Shown: positions 43,352 to 52,155, counted from the first letter of the stretch. The stretch: 64,000 nucleotides of DNA from Streptomyces sp. H39-S7 (GCF_027158205.1 NZ_JAPVLU010000009.1:124001-188000), one strand, 5' to 3'. A program made the numbers and translations. Notes: generated from the sequence alone by a model not told the origin.

Positions 43352-43370
43352 GATGTCAGTCACTGCCATC
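43352..43370. promoter_or_regulatory. TetR operator 2, overlapping the tetR promoter
   Basis: GATGTCAGTCACTGCCATC repeats operator 1 with one arm mismatch. It ends 3 bp before the TAGAAT -10 of the TetR gene, so binding would block RNA polymerase and give autoregulation. Confidence 0.76.
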
Positions 43371-43373
43371 ACG

Positions 43374-43379
43374 TAGAAT
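43374..43379 (+). promoter_or_regulatory. -10 box of leaderless TetR gene
   Basis: TAGAAT is followed by six bases and then the ATG at 43386. There is no ribosome-binding site in between, so the mRNA should start at the initiation codon. Confidence 0.65.
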
Positions 43380-43385
43380 CCGCAT

Positions 43386-43952
43386 ATGGGTCGATGGGAA
43401 CCGAACGCACGTGGGCGGCTTGAGCAGGCAGCGCTGGACCTCTACAAGGAGCACGGGTTCGAGCAGACCACCGCGGCACAGATCGCCGAACGGGCCGGGC
43501 TCACCGAGCGGACGTTCTTCCGGCACTACGCCGACAAGCGCGAGGTGCTGTTCGCGGGTTCGCACGAACTGGAACAGGCCTTCGTGGACACCCTCGCCGG
43601 CACGTCGGCCGCGACCGCGCCGATCGACGCGATGGCCTCGACGTTGGAGACCGTCGCGGCGTTCTTCCTGGAGCGCCACGAGTTCGCCCGGCAGCGCCAG
43701 GCGGTCATCATGGCCAACGCGGAGCTGCGCGAGCGTGAGCTGATCAAGCTCGCGTCGTTGTCCGCCGCGCTCGCTGCCACGCTGCGCCGGCGCGGCGTCC
43801 AGGACCCGGCAGCGAGCCTCACGGCGGAAGCGGGCATCGCCGTCTTCAAGGTCGGTTTCGAGCGCTGGGTCGGCGACAGCGGGGAACGGACGCTGGCGGA
43901 CTTCCTGCGGGAGTCGCTCGCCGAACTCAAAGTCGTGACCGCGGGCCGGTAA
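43386..43952 (+). CDS. TetR-family regulator
   Basis: This 188-residue TetR protein has HTH sequence ALDLYKEHGFEQTTAAQIAERAGLTERTFFRHYADKREVLF near the N terminus and a helical C-terminal domain of the TetR_C type. It is divergent from the NAD-epimerase-type gene and separated by two matching inverted repeats. The promoter suggests leaderless translation. It almost certainly represses itself and the reductase; the inducer is unknown. Confidence 0.87.
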   Translation: MGRWEPNARGRLEQAALDLYKEHGFEQTTAAQIAERAGLTERTFFRHYADKREVLFAGSHELEQAFVDTLAGTSAATAPIDAMASTLETVAAFFLERHEFARQRQAVIMANAELRERELIKLASLSAALAATLRRRGVQDPAASLTAEAGIAVFKVGFERWVGDSGERTLADFLRESLAELKVVTAGR

Positions 43953-44025
43953 CCGGCGTCTCGGCCGACGCAGCGCTCCACCGCCCGGCCGCCGGCCATC
44001 ACGTCCCCATCCAGTGGGGGTGCGG

Positions 44026-44062
44026 GCGGGACGGTGCCGCGCGCGCTGCGGCACCGTCCCGC
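44026..44062. terminator. Bidirectional terminator
   Basis: GCGGGACGGTGCCGC (44026-44040) pairs perfectly with 44048-44062 around a 7-base loop, a 15-bp stem between the convergent TetR and secreted-protein genes. Confidence 0.76.
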
Positions 44063-44074
44063 ACGGCGTCCGCG

Positions 44075-44737
44075 TCAGCCGACGCGCTCGATGCGCGCCT
44101 TGCGGATGAGGAACTTGCCCGGCTCCCTGACCTGCTCGAAGGCCTCATTGTTCAGCAGGGCGCAGCTGCCGGACGGGGAGACGACCTTGACGGTGGTCGA
44201 CTTGAGGTTGTCCAGGTTGGTCACCTTGAGTGTGGTGCCGACCGGGAACTGGTTGCTGGAGGCGGCAGGGGCACCGGCTTCGCCGGAGAGCGTCACCGTT
44301 GAACCGGCACAGACGACCTCGCCCGCGTCGCCCAGGTCGCCGCCGGCCTGGTCCTGGCCGGCGGGGGGAGCCTGCTCTCCGGCGGCGGGTTCCTGCGCGG
44401 CCGGAGGCGCGGCTTCAGCGGGCGGCTGCTCCTGGGCAGGGGGCGCGGCCACGTCGTCGTCTCCCGCCACCTGACACCCGGAAGCGGCCTGCATACGCTT
44501 GATCTGCTCGATGACGGCCTGGCGGTTGGCGATGCGCGCCTCGGACTGAGCGTCGGGTTTCGCACGCTGGCCCGCGATGAACTGCTGGTTGTTCTGCAGC
44601 GCGGTGGTCAGGCCGTCGCAAGCGCCCGATGCCTGGCTGGTGCCGGTCATGACCACCGCTGTACCGCCGATCGCTACGGCGGCTCCGACGAGCAGAGCGA
44701 TCTTCTTCTTCGTACTGAGCGTCCTCTTGCGTGACAC
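44075..44737 (-). CDS. Secreted or membrane-anchored hypothetical protein
   Basis: This 220-residue protein has an N-terminal basic stretch and hydrophobic helix (KKKIALLVGAAVAIGGTAVVM) that looks like a signal peptide or anchor. A helical segment (CDGLTTALQNNQQFIAGQRA onwards) follows, then a Pro/Ala/Gln/Glu-rich linker of about 45 residues and a compact C-terminal domain starting near VVCAGSTVTLSGEAG with one Cys near each end. GTG start at 44737 behind AGGAG. I do not recognise the family. The linker suggests a cell-wall-spanning extension. Confidence 0.68.
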   Translation of the reverse strand: MSRKRTLSTKKKIALLVGAAVAIGGTAVVMTGTSQASGACDGLTTALQNNQQFIAGQRAKPDAQSEARIANRQAVIEQIKRMQAASGCQVAGDDDVAAPPAQEQPPAEAAPPAAQEPAAGEQAPPAGQDQAGGDLGDAGEVVCAGSTVTLSGEAGAPAASSNQFPVGTTLKVTNLDNLKSTTVKVVSPSGSCALLNNEAFEQVREPGKFLIRKARIERVG

Positions 44738-44952
44738 GTGGGACTCCTGTGGGGTCGGTTCCGTGTGTCGTCAAGTACGAGTAGGGATTCCGGTTCTCTC
44801 AGCCGACCCACCCACAACTTCCTTAACTTTCCTTAAGGTTGTGGCCGTCCGTCCCCCAGGCCTGCGGCTCGTCACGTCCGCATGGTCGCCGATACCGGCA
44901 GAACGGCATGGCAACGCCCACGCCCAGCGCCGGGCGAGGTTCCACCGGTCGG

Positions 44953-45456
44953 TCAGGCCGGGCGGCGGACCAACACGCGGGTGGCGCTGCCGTCATCCTC
45001 TTCGATGTCCCGGACGTGCTCGAAACCGATTCCGCTCAGCAGAGCCAGTGAGGCCGCGTTCGGTGCGGCCACAGTGGCGTACACCTTGGTCAAGCCGAGG
45101 GTGCCGAAGGCATGCGCGACGATCGCCTCCGCCAGCTCGGTCCCGAGCCCGGACCCCCATGCCGTCGGCGCCAGGGCGTAGATGATCTCGTGCCCTCCGA
45201 CGGCGTCGGTCGGCTTGATCTCGGCATGCCCGACAAGGAGTCCGTCGCGCCGAACGGCCCAGACATCGAACAGGTCCTGGGCATAGACCTTCGTGAAGAT
45301 CCGCCCGAACAGGGCCCGGTCTTCTGCTGCGGAAGCAATGCCGTCACCCATCCACTGCGACACTCGGGCGTCCTGGAACAGAGCGACGAAACCCTCTTCG
45401 TCCCCTGGAATGTACGGCGCCAGAACCAGCCGCTCGGTGTGCAGAGTCGGTGTCAC
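44953..45456 (-). CDS. GNAT acetyltransferase, RimJ/RimL type
   Basis: This 167-residue GNAT protein begins with the RimJ/L-type TERLVLAPYIPGDEEGF and has the acetyl-CoA loop ALAPTAWGSGLGTELAEAIVAHAF with LGLTKVYATVAAPNAASLALLSGIGFE. It is probably a ribosomal-protein or small-molecule N-acetyltransferase. The GTG at 45456 has no ribosome-binding site. A TAGCGT element (minus strand, 45465-45470) lies 8 bp upstream, which suggests a leaderless or very short leader mRNA. Confidence 0.8.
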   Translation of the reverse strand: MTPTLHTERLVLAPYIPGDEEGFVALFQDARVSQWMGDGIASAAEDRALFGRIFTKVYAQDLFDVWAVRRDGLLVGHAEIKPTDAVGGHEIIYALAPTAWGSGLGTELAEAIVAHAFGTLGLTKVYATVAAPNAASLALLSGIGFEHVRDIEEDDGSATRVLVRRPA

Positions 45457-45538
45457 AGACGGCGACGCTACTCACGCGACATCCGGGTCGGCAAACCGAT
45501 TTTCCCTGCGCCGGCATCGTCCAGCTGCGGGTCAGCCC

Positions 45539-46456
45539 TCAGCGGTGCTCGGACTGGTTGTAGAGGACCTTGGCGAACGCCCCCAGGGGAGTGCCGAAGC
45601 TGGTGGAGTCGTTCCCGCTGACGTTCACGGCGATCACGCTGCCGAAACCGGTGGCGCCGAGACCGACGATGTAGGGGCCGCCGCTTGAGCCGATGCCCAT
45701 GTGGCAGGGAATCGCGATCATCGAGGGGGCTCGGTCGTCGCGGGAGCTGGGGCCTTCGCAGTGCAGAGGACGGGCGGTGTAGGGGTAGCCGATCTGGTGG
45801 GTCCGGGCACCGGGTTCGAAGGCGAAGTCGACGTTCTGCGCACCCGTGATCGCCGAGATGCCGCGTCCGTCCGACGCCGTGTTCATCTCCAGCATGGCCA
45901 CGTCGTACCCAGGCTCCTGCCAGTCCTTGGCCATATGCACCGAACGCACGGTGAAGCCGCCGTAGGGGCGTTCTCCGTCCAGATATCCGGGGACGAAGTA
46001 GAGGTCCTTGTCCCAGGTCGCCGACGCCGAGGTCCCGCCGGGCGTGGAGGTCCTGACACAGTGCCCGGCGGTGACCACCGTGTTCTTGCCCACCACCGTC
46101 GCGGTGCAGGCACCACCGCCTGTGTTGCCTCTGCTGTACAGCCGGCCGACGGTGCGGGCAATCGCCCCGCCCTTGTTCCAAGCGGGCGGCTTGAAGTCAT
46201 CGGCCTGATCGTTGCGCGCTATCGCGGCGATCCCCGTGCTGATCCAGTACTGCTCCACGCTCCGCCGCACGGCCGCCGTGGACGCGGCGTCGCGGACCAC
46301 GACCTCCTGCGACACCGCTGCCGACGACGAACCCGCGGTCGGTGCTCGATCCTCTGAAACCGCGGAGTCATCCCCTGGCGACGCCGGACTGCAGCCGGCA
46401 ACCCCCAGAAGCAACGTCCCCGCCGCCAGTGCGCCCAGCACTCTTCCGTACGTCAT
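45539..46456 (-). CDS. Lipoprotein-type trypsin-like serine endopeptidase
   Basis: This 305-residue secreted protease has a lipobox, LLGVAGC, with Cys22 as the lipid site. The triad is His132 (VVTAGHC), Asp185 (YDVAMLE) and Ser258 (GIGSSGGP), in the order of the chymotrypsin/V8 fold. Cys pairs flank the active-site His and Ser. A Ser/Ala-rich stretch after Cys22 acts as tether. It should be held on the outer face of the membrane. Close relatives in streptomycetes are annotated only as trypsin-like peptidases. Confidence 0.83.
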   Translation of the reverse strand: MTYGRVLGALAAGTLLLGVAGCSPASPGDDSAVSEDRAPTAGSSSAAVSQEVVVRDAASTAAVRRSVEQYWISTGIAAIARNDQADDFKPPAWNKGGAIARTVGRLYSRGNTGGGACTATVVGKNTVVTAGHCVRTSTPGGTSASATWDKDLYFVPGYLDGERPYGGFTVRSVHMAKDWQEPGYDVAMLEMNTASDGRGISAITGAQNVDFAFEPGARTHQIGYPYTARPLHCEGPSSRDDRAPSMIAIPCHMGIGSSGGPYIVGLGATGFGSVIAVNVSGNDSTSFGTPLGAFAKVLYNQSEHR

Positions 46457-46500
46457 CCGACCCGCCCCCCGTAAAGCCCCCGTGCAACAAGATCCGCAGA

Positions 46501-48048
46501 CTACGTGACCGTCTGACCAGCACGGACGCCAGGTACCGCGTGTCGGGTATGGGGGAGGTACGCAGGAAGGTCCAAGGTTCCCGCCGGACCGGAGACGCTT
46601 TTGAGGTAGTTGTCCGGCCGAACCAGGAACAGCGTCGGTGTGGTCACGTCGTACGCGTCATGAGCCTGCCCGTTGATGTCGACGAGAGCGCCCGGAGCCG
46701 TTGGTGCGCCCGGCAGAACTATGTGGTGGATGTGCAGATCCGGCGTCTCCGGCGGGAGCTCGGCATCGGGGGCGTCGAAGACCAGTAGCGTCCACTGCGG
46801 ACCGCGCAAGAGGTCGAAGACACGGGCCGGGCCGCAGGGCGCGTCGGGGGCTCGGTCGCCCGCGCGCAGCCGGCCCGGTTCCGTCCCCGCCGTCTCCGCC
46901 GCGACGGCGGCCAGCGGCCCGCCGCGGTAGTTCAAGGACAGCTGACGCAGCACCGGATCGTCTCTTCGCATCGCGTCTTCGGCGTTCTCCCGGTGCCTCT
47001 GGTGCAGTCGCGTGCTGATCCCGAGCACGTCGGCCGCGACCGGCAGACGTTCGGCCTCGTAGGTGTCGAGCAGCGCGTCGTCCCCGCTCGCCAGCTTCCA
47101 GCCCAGGTTGAAGGCGTCCTGGATCCCGGTGTTCAGACCCTGCCCGCCGGCCGGCGAGTGCACGTGCGCGGCGTCTCCGGCCAGGAACACGTTGCCGACG
47201 CGGTAGCGGTCCACCATCCGGATGTTGGCGCGGAACAGCGACGTCCATCCGACATGGGTGAGTGCGATGCCGGGCGCGACGTCGTCGACCAGCCTCCGCA
47301 GTGACGTCAGGGAGATGTCGTCCTGTGTCGCGACGGAGGAGCCCTCGTCCACGGGCGCGGTGAGCTGGAAGTCCTCGGTCCCCGGCAGCGGGCACAGGCC
47401 CAGGCGCAGGGTGTTCGGCCGGTCGCCGGGCCACACGTGCCAGTGCTCGCGGTCCAGACCGGTCAGCCGGACATCGGCGATCAGCATGCGCTCGGTGTCG
47501 TGTGTCTCGCCTGCGAATCCCACTCCCAACTGCCGCCGGATGGTGCTGCGCCCGCCGTCGGCCGCGACCAGGTAGCGAGTGGTGACGCGTTCACCGGTGC
47601 TGAGGGTGACGTGCACCCCGCTCTCGTCCTGGGTGAACTCGTCCACCGCGACTCCCCGTTCGACCTTTCCGCCCAGTTCGGTAAGCCGTTCGGCGAGGAG
47701 TTCACCCGTGCGCCACTGCGGGAGCATCAGCACGTTCGGGTACGGCACCGAAGGCGTCGGTGCGTGCAGTTCGTCCATGCGCAGGGTCATCGTGCCGCCG
47801 TCGGGCCGGCGGATCAGCAGTTCGGGATAGTCGGCCCCGAACGCCCGGAACCGGTCGAGCACGCCCAGATCCTCGAGGATCTCCTGCGTTCTGGGCTGTA
47901 TCCCCTTGCCGCGTGAGCCGTAGTAGGGGTTCGGCGACTTTTCCACGATCCGGCACGGCACACCCCGTCGCGCCAGGTCGATGGCCAGGGCGAGTCCGGT
48001 CGGACCGGCACCCGCGATCATTACGGTGAATGACGATTCAGTGAACAT
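46501..48048 (-). CDS. FAD-dependent aromatic monooxygenase (PheA/TfdB group)
   Basis: This 515-residue flavin monooxygenase has GxGxxG at VMIAGAGPTGLALAIDLARRG, the DG motif LVAADGGRSTIRRQLG and the GD motif FLAGDAAHVHSPAGGQGLNTGIQDAFNLGWKLA. The C-terminal thioredoxin-like domain (residues ~400-500) places it with phenol hydroxylases and polyketide hydroxylases. A strong TTGACA/TAGCTT promoter lies directly upstream, with the ATG six bases after the -10, so it is likely leaderless. A TetR gene diverges from it. It may detoxify or tailor an aromatic compound. Confidence 0.86.
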   Translation of the reverse strand: MFTESSFTVMIAGAGPTGLALAIDLARRGVPCRIVEKSPNPYYGSRGKGIQPRTQEILEDLGVLDRFRAFGADYPELLIRRPDGGTMTLRMDELHAPTPSVPYPNVLMLPQWRTGELLAERLTELGGKVERGVAVDEFTQDESGVHVTLSTGERVTTRYLVAADGGRSTIRRQLGVGFAGETHDTERMLIADVRLTGLDREHWHVWPGDRPNTLRLGLCPLPGTEDFQLTAPVDEGSSVATQDDISLTSLRRLVDDVAPGIALTHVGWTSLFRANIRMVDRYRVGNVFLAGDAAHVHSPAGGQGLNTGIQDAFNLGWKLASGDDALLDTYEAERLPVAADVLGISTRLHQRHRENAEDAMRRDDPVLRQLSLNYRGGPLAAVAAETAGTEPGRLRAGDRAPDAPCGPARVFDLLRGPQWTLLVFDAPDAELPPETPDLHIHHIVLPGAPTAPGALVDINGQAHDAYDVTTPTLFLVRPDNYLKSVSGPAGTLDLPAYLPHTRHAVPGVRAGQTVT

Positions 48049-48054
48049 GAATTC

Positions 48055-48084
48055 AAGCTAGAGGTGCTGTTAGCCTGCTGTCAA
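48055..48084 (-). promoter_or_regulatory. Consensus-like leaderless promoter of the monooxygenase
   Basis: On the minus strand TTGACA (48079-48084) and TAGCTT (48055-48060) are 18 bp apart. The ATG follows after six bases (GAATTC). A GCTGT direct repeat between the hexamers is a possible contact for the divergent TetR protein. Confidence 0.68.
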
Positions 48085-48107
48085 GACCCGGATTGCGGAG
48101 GTGGAGC

Positions 48108-48758
48108 ATGGCGGTTGGCGTGCGCAAACAGCAGGCGGCGCGGACCGAGGCGGAGCTGAAAGAGGCGGCGGTCCGGGTGTTCGCCCGCCTCGGCTACCTG
48201 AACACGAAGATCACCGACATCACCGCCGAAGCGGGTCGGGCGGCCGGCTCCTTCTACACCCACTTCGCCAACAAGGAGTCGTTGCTCGAGGCCCTGCTGG
48301 CCGACCTGCTGGCCCAGGCGGACACCTCCGTGGTGGCATCCGGACACAGCGACGACTTCCGGGACCGGGAGGCGGTCCGCTGGCACGTGGCCACCTACTG
48401 GGACTTCTACCGGCGCTACCGGACGACCGTGGTGGCGCTGCAACAGGCGGCCACCGTCGACGAGTCGTTCGCGCGGCGCAGCCGGGAGTTGATGGACCCG
48501 GATCTCCAGCACATCGCCGACCACCTCAGGAATCTGGACCTGCCGGGCGATCCGCTGGTGGTGGCGTCGATGTTCACCACGCTGTTGTCGACCTGCGCCG
48601 ACCTCTGGCTCTCCGGGCGCGGCCCGCAGTTCGGCCGACAGCTGTCCGACGACGAGGCGATCGAGACGCTGACCTCGTTCCTCTACGCCGGCATCGGCGG
48701 AACCGGCGCAACCGGCGCAACCGGCGCAACCGGCGCAACCGGCGGCGGGAAGTCGTGA
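48108..48758 (+). CDS. TetR-family regulator with collagen-like C-terminal repeats
   Basis: This 216-residue TetR regulator has HTH ELKEAAVRVFARLGYLNTKITDITAEAGRAAGSFYTHFANKESLL and a TetR_C-type ligand domain. The last residues are (Gly-Ala-Thr)n, encoded by four perfect 9-bp repeats plus a partial one (48702-48745), an unusual tail for this family. The ATG at 48108 follows GGAGGTGGAG. It is divergent from the FAD monooxygenase and is its likely repressor. Confidence 0.85.
   Translation: MAVGVRKQQAARTEAELKEAAVRVFARLGYLNTKITDITAEAGRAAGSFYTHFANKESLLEALLADLLAQADTSVVASGHSDDFRDREAVRWHVATYWDFYRRYRTTVVALQQAATVDESFARRSRELMDPDLQHIADHLRNLDLPGDPLVVASMFTTLLSTCADLWLSGRGPQFGRQLSDDEAIETLTSFLYAGIGGTGATGATGATGATGGGKS
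48702..48745 (+). repeat. 9-bp tandem repeat inside the tetR 3' end
   Basis: Four perfect copies of ACCGGCGCA (48702-48737) and a partial fifth run in frame and encode Gly-Ala-Thr units. Copy-number change by slippage would keep the frame and change only the tail length. Confidence 0.85.
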
Positions 48759-48851
48759 TCCGCCAGCCGGGTTCCGGCTTGGGGGCCTCTCGATCGCGGC
48801 AGCCGCCAAAACCCCGTGCGCGGCGCGGTGCCCTGGCCACACACTGCGAGC

Positions 48852-49814
48852 ATGGACGCACCGGGCCGCAGCCCCTCATCCGACCGACCTTCCGTTCAGT
48901 CGAGTGAGTCACTCGGGTTCGCCCCTGATGCCCGACTGCTGATCGTCAACTGCGACGACTTCGGAATGCACCCATCGATCAACACCGCGGTGATCGAGTC
49001 GATCGAACAGGGGATCGCCAGCTCCTGCAGCCTCATGACCCTTTGCTCCTCGGCCCCGCAGGCCATGCGTCTCCTCGAACAACGACCCGACATCCCGTTC
49101 GGCATCCACCTCACCATGGTCTGCGAGACGACCCACGCCCGGTGGGGACCGATGAGCGCCAAGGAGAAGGTGCCCTCCCTGCTGAACGACGAGGGGGAGC
49201 TGTTCGCACCCACGCCCGCCGGACGCGCCGCGCTGCTCGACCGAGCCCGGATCGACGAGGTCGAGCGCGAGTTCCGCGCACAGATCGATGCCGTGGGCGA
49301 CGCGGGACTCACGCCGACCCACCTGGACTTCCACTGCCTGGCCGACGGAGGCCGTGACGACATCCTCGACCTGACCGTGGACCTGGCGGCCGAGTACGGC
49401 CTGGCAGTGCGGGTCTGGCTCCCACCGGGGCTACGGCGAGTACGGCACCGCGGGCTGCCGGTCATCGACAACGGCTTCCTGGACAGCTTCTCCCTGAGCA
49501 TCGGGGGAAAGGCCGCCCGGTACGAGCAGCTGCTGCGCGACCTGCCGGCCGGCCTCAATGAGTGGGCGGTGCATCCCGGCACAAGCGGTCGCCGGCCCCA
49601 CGTCGTGGACCATGACCAGCTCGTACGGGGAACCGACTACGCGTTCCTGATGTCGTCCCGGGCCCATGACGTTCTACGCCACGAGGGAATCGTGGTGATC
49701 GACTACAGGGTGGTCCAGCGGATCTGGTCCGACACCACGGTTCAGTGGCCCCCCAGGACCGCCGGTCGACTCCGACCGTCCGCTCCACCCCTGGGGCCAC
49801 AGGTCAAAACGTAG
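48852..49814 (+). CDS. YdjC/ChbG-family carbohydrate deacetylase
   Basis: This 320-residue protein belongs to the YdjC family (ChbG/HpnK), metal-dependent deacetylases of N-acetylated sugars such as chitooligosaccharides. The N-terminal metal and catalytic motif is LLIVNCDDFGMHPSIN, the following GIHLTMVCE aligns with the second motif, and THLDFHCL supplies His ligands. HPGTSGRR near residue 250 is the usual last motif. The ATG at 48852 has no clear ribosome-binding site. No chitin-related genes neighbour it. Confidence 0.83.
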   Translation: MDAPGRSPSSDRPSVQSSESLGFAPDARLLIVNCDDFGMHPSINTAVIESIEQGIASSCSLMTLCSSAPQAMRLLEQRPDIPFGIHLTMVCETTHARWGPMSAKEKVPSLLNDEGELFAPTPAGRAALLDRARIDEVEREFRAQIDAVGDAGLTPTHLDFHCLADGGRDDILDLTVDLAAEYGLAVRVWLPPGLRRVRHRGLPVIDNGFLDSFSLSIGGKAARYEQLLRDLPAGLNEWAVHPGTSGRRPHVVDHDQLVRGTDYAFLMSSRAHDVLRHEGIVVIDYRVVQRIWSDTTVQWPPRTAGRLRPSAPPLGPQVKT

Positions 49815-50085
49815 GAAATCGCCCAACTCGCTGTGAGCCTCGTCATATGACGCACGCCACATACGACTCGGGGTAGTGGTTGATTCATCCGGCACACCCG
49901 GAGCAGCCCCGCGGCAGAGAGTTGCCGTCCCAGCAGCCACGATGGCGGTTAGTAGAGACGCTGGTTGCCGAGTTGTTTTGCGTGGCGCTAAACATCTCCC
50001 CCACCCGAAGAGCGCGCCCGCAGAACGTTTGTCCCGTTTCTGCCAGGTGAGACGCGCTCGCACACCCGGAGAGATGGGGTCAGTC
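49815..50085. other. 271-bp upstream region of the SLT-domain gene
   Basis: No gene is visible. Related resuscitation/SLT genes in streptomycetes often carry a ydaO (cyclic-di-AMP) riboswitch in this position, but I do not find its conserved core here. The last part contains CCCGGAGAG and GGGG close to the start codon of the downstream gene. Confidence 0.5.
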
Positions 50086-50904
50086 ATGGGCAAGCACGCC
50101 CGGAAACGACCGAATCGGACGCGCATCGCCGTCGTTGCCACCGCGTCGGCAGCCGCGGTGACGGCGACCATCGCTTGCACCGTTCTGCCAGGAACCCCGG
50201 AAGCCGACACGCAGAACGCCTCGGCGGCGTCGGACGCCGCGCTCGGGAGCGACCTGGTGCCCGCGAACCACGTCATGTCCCAGCAGGTGGCCATCGCCCG
50301 CCAGAACGTGCAGACGGCCGAGGACGAGGCCCGCTCGAAGGCCCGGGCGGCCGCCCGGTCGCAGGCCGAGGGCCGCGCGAAGGCGGAGGCCACAAGAAAG
50401 GCCGAGGCCATCAGGAAGGCCGAGGCCGCCAGAAAGGCCGAGGCCCGGTCCAAGATCGAGGCCCGCCAGCGCGCCGAGGAGGCGGCGCAGCGCGCCGCCC
50501 GCTCGCAGCCGACGCGGACACCCGCCAGTGCCACGCCCTCCGCCAGCGCGTCCGCGTCCGCCACACCCTCGGCCGGCACCTACAGCGACGACCTCGACGG
50601 CTGGATCAAGGAAGCGCTGGCCGTCATGACCGCCCACAACATCCCGGGCACCTACGACGGCATCTACCGCAACATCATCCGTGAGTCGTCGGGCAACCCG
50701 CAGGCCATCAACCTGACGGACTCCAACGCCGCCGCCGGCATCCCGTCCAAGGGCCTGCTGCAGGTCATCGACCCGACGTTCCAGCAGTACCACGTCGAGG
50801 GCACCTCGATGGACATCTACGACCCGGTCGCCAACATCACCGCCGCGTGCAACTACGCGGCCGCGAACTACGGCTCCATCGACAACGTCGACTCGGCCTA
50901 CTGA
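50086..50904 (+). CDS. Exported SLT-domain protein (lytic transglycosylase-like)
   Basis: This 272-residue exported protein has an N-terminal signal region (RIAVVATASAAAVTATIACTV), an Ala/Lys/Arg/Glu-rich coiled coil (residues ~65-140, with repeated KAEA units) and a Pro/Ser/Thr linker. The C-terminal transglycosylase SLT domain contains IIRESSGNPQAINLTDSNAAAGIPSKGLLQVIDPTF, with the catalytic Glu in RES. Such proteins cleave peptidoglycan during growth or germination. The coiled coil probably spans the wall. Confidence 0.82.
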   Translation: MGKHARKRPNRTRIAVVATASAAAVTATIACTVLPGTPEADTQNASAASDAALGSDLVPANHVMSQQVAIARQNVQTAEDEARSKARAAARSQAEGRAKAEATRKAEAIRKAEAARKAEARSKIEARQRAEEAAQRAARSQPTRTPASATPSASASASATPSAGTYSDDLDGWIKEALAVMTAHNIPGTYDGIYRNIIRESSGNPQAINLTDSNAAAGIPSKGLLQVIDPTFQQYHVEGTSMDIYDPVANITAACNYAAANYGSIDNVDSAY

Positions 50905-51018
50905 GTCGGTCGCACGAGCGGATCACGGCGGCGGGCGCGGGACGGTCCAGCGCTCGTCTTCGCCGAGGCCTCGTCGCAATTCACTCGACCGGTCGGCTCC
51001 TGGACGAGACCCTGGGGC

Positions 51019-51567
51019 ATGGAGTTCTTCTGCTACCACCGCGACCGGCCCGGCTCCGTAGCACTGCGTGACGATCTGTTGGAAGAGCACTGGTCCTATA
51101 TGGATCTGTACGCGAAGGAGTTGATCGCCCGGGGTCCGACCCTCGCCGACGACGGTGACACGCCCACCGGCAGCATGCACATCGTCGACCTGCCCGGCCC
51201 CGCCGCCGCGCGCGCGTTCGCCTTCGACGAGCCCGGCTACCAAGCAGGCGTCTATCGGGATGTGTTGGTGCGACGGTGGCGCAACACCCTGGGTCGCACC
51301 ATGTGGGACTTCCCCGGCGGCCGGATCGGTGGCAGCCGGTACCTGGTGCTCGGGCTCGGCACGGGGCCCGCCGCGGACCTTGCGGTGCCGAGGGAGCTGG
51401 ACGAACTCATCGCCTACGGACCCTTGTTGTCCGACGACGGCGACACCTGGCTGGGAACGGCGGCGCTGGTCCGGGCACCGGACCCGGACACGGCTCGCAC
51501 GCTCCTGACCGCGGATCGGTACGCCGACATCGAGGTGCACAACTGGCAGTTCGGCGGGCGGTCATGA
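51019..51567 (+). CDS. Tandem YCII-family protein
   Basis: This 182-residue cytoplasmic protein appears to contain two YCII-type halves. The first has YHRDRPGSVALRDDLLEEHWSYMDLYAKELIARGPTLADDGDTPTGSMHIVDLP; the second repeats ELDELIAYGPLLSDDGDTWLGTAALVRAPD. The shared GPxLxDDGDTxxG block at the two places marks the duplication. The ribosome-binding site is weak. Enzymatic function unknown; single YCII proteins are ferredoxin-like dimers, so this could be a covalent dimer. Confidence 0.68.
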   Translation: MEFFCYHRDRPGSVALRDDLLEEHWSYMDLYAKELIARGPTLADDGDTPTGSMHIVDLPGPAAARAFAFDEPGYQAGVYRDVLVRRWRNTLGRTMWDFPGGRIGGSRYLVLGLGTGPAADLAVPRELDELIAYGPLLSDDGDTWLGTAALVRAPDPDTARTLLTADRYADIEVHNWQFGGRS

Positions 51568-51597
51568 TGTCACCCCGGGGGACTCACGGCCGGTTGT

Positions 51598-52155
51598 TCA
51601 GCCGAGGACGAGCGGCAGGCTCTCGACCAGAGAACCCAGTTCGGCCTTCTCCACGTCGGTCGCGGCGCGCCGGCCGGTGCCGACCAGCAGGACGTCCGTG
51701 TCGCTGAACGACGCGGGGAACGCCGCACCGGCGATCTGTTCCAGCAACTCGCGGGACCCGGCGAGCCCCTCGGCGGGCGGTGGCGCCGCGTCAGGGAGGT
51801 ACGCCACCAGGTCGAGGTGGTGCAGCGTCCACTCCAGGACGTAGGCGGAGAGGTAGTCGCCCGCGGTGAGGACCTGGCCCTGCGTCGCGACCCGCAGCCC
51901 CGGGTCGACCAGTTCGGCGGCACGGCCGGCGGCGGAGCCGACGTCGTCGAGATGGAACGTGAGCAGCCCGGGCTCCCCGTACGCGGCCGCGAGCCTGACG
52001 GTCAGCGCGTCGAGCGGGTCAGCGCCCGTGGGCGGTGTCGTGGCGACGGTCCAGTAGGTCGCCGCGTCACGGGTCGGCTCCGTTGCGGCAGGGGTCACGA
52101 GGGTGATCAGGACGTCCTGGGCATCGATGACCAGATGGCACACCAGGTCCCGCAC
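51598..52155 (-). pseudogene. Mycothiol-dependent maleylpyruvate isomerase-like protein, 5'-truncated
   Basis: The frame encodes the MDMPI_N/DinB-like fold from VRDLVCHLVIDAQDVLITL onward, including GDYLSAYVLEWTLHHLDLVAYL, where the family's metal histidines lie, and continues to the normal C terminus. The usual first helix and a start codon before it are missing. Upstream the frame is open but lacks family sequence, and the best match for the missing part (a segment ending in REQVQTVGAGW) lies in another frame. Either a frameshift near 52165 or a real loss of the 5' end is indicated. A GTG at 52155 marks only the earliest in-frame start within the domain. Confidence 0.5.

Noticed and set aside
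49815..50085. Possible ydaO (cyclic-di-AMP) riboswitch before the SLT gene
   Set aside because: The position is typical for the family, but I could not find the conserved ydaO core sequences or pairing elements.
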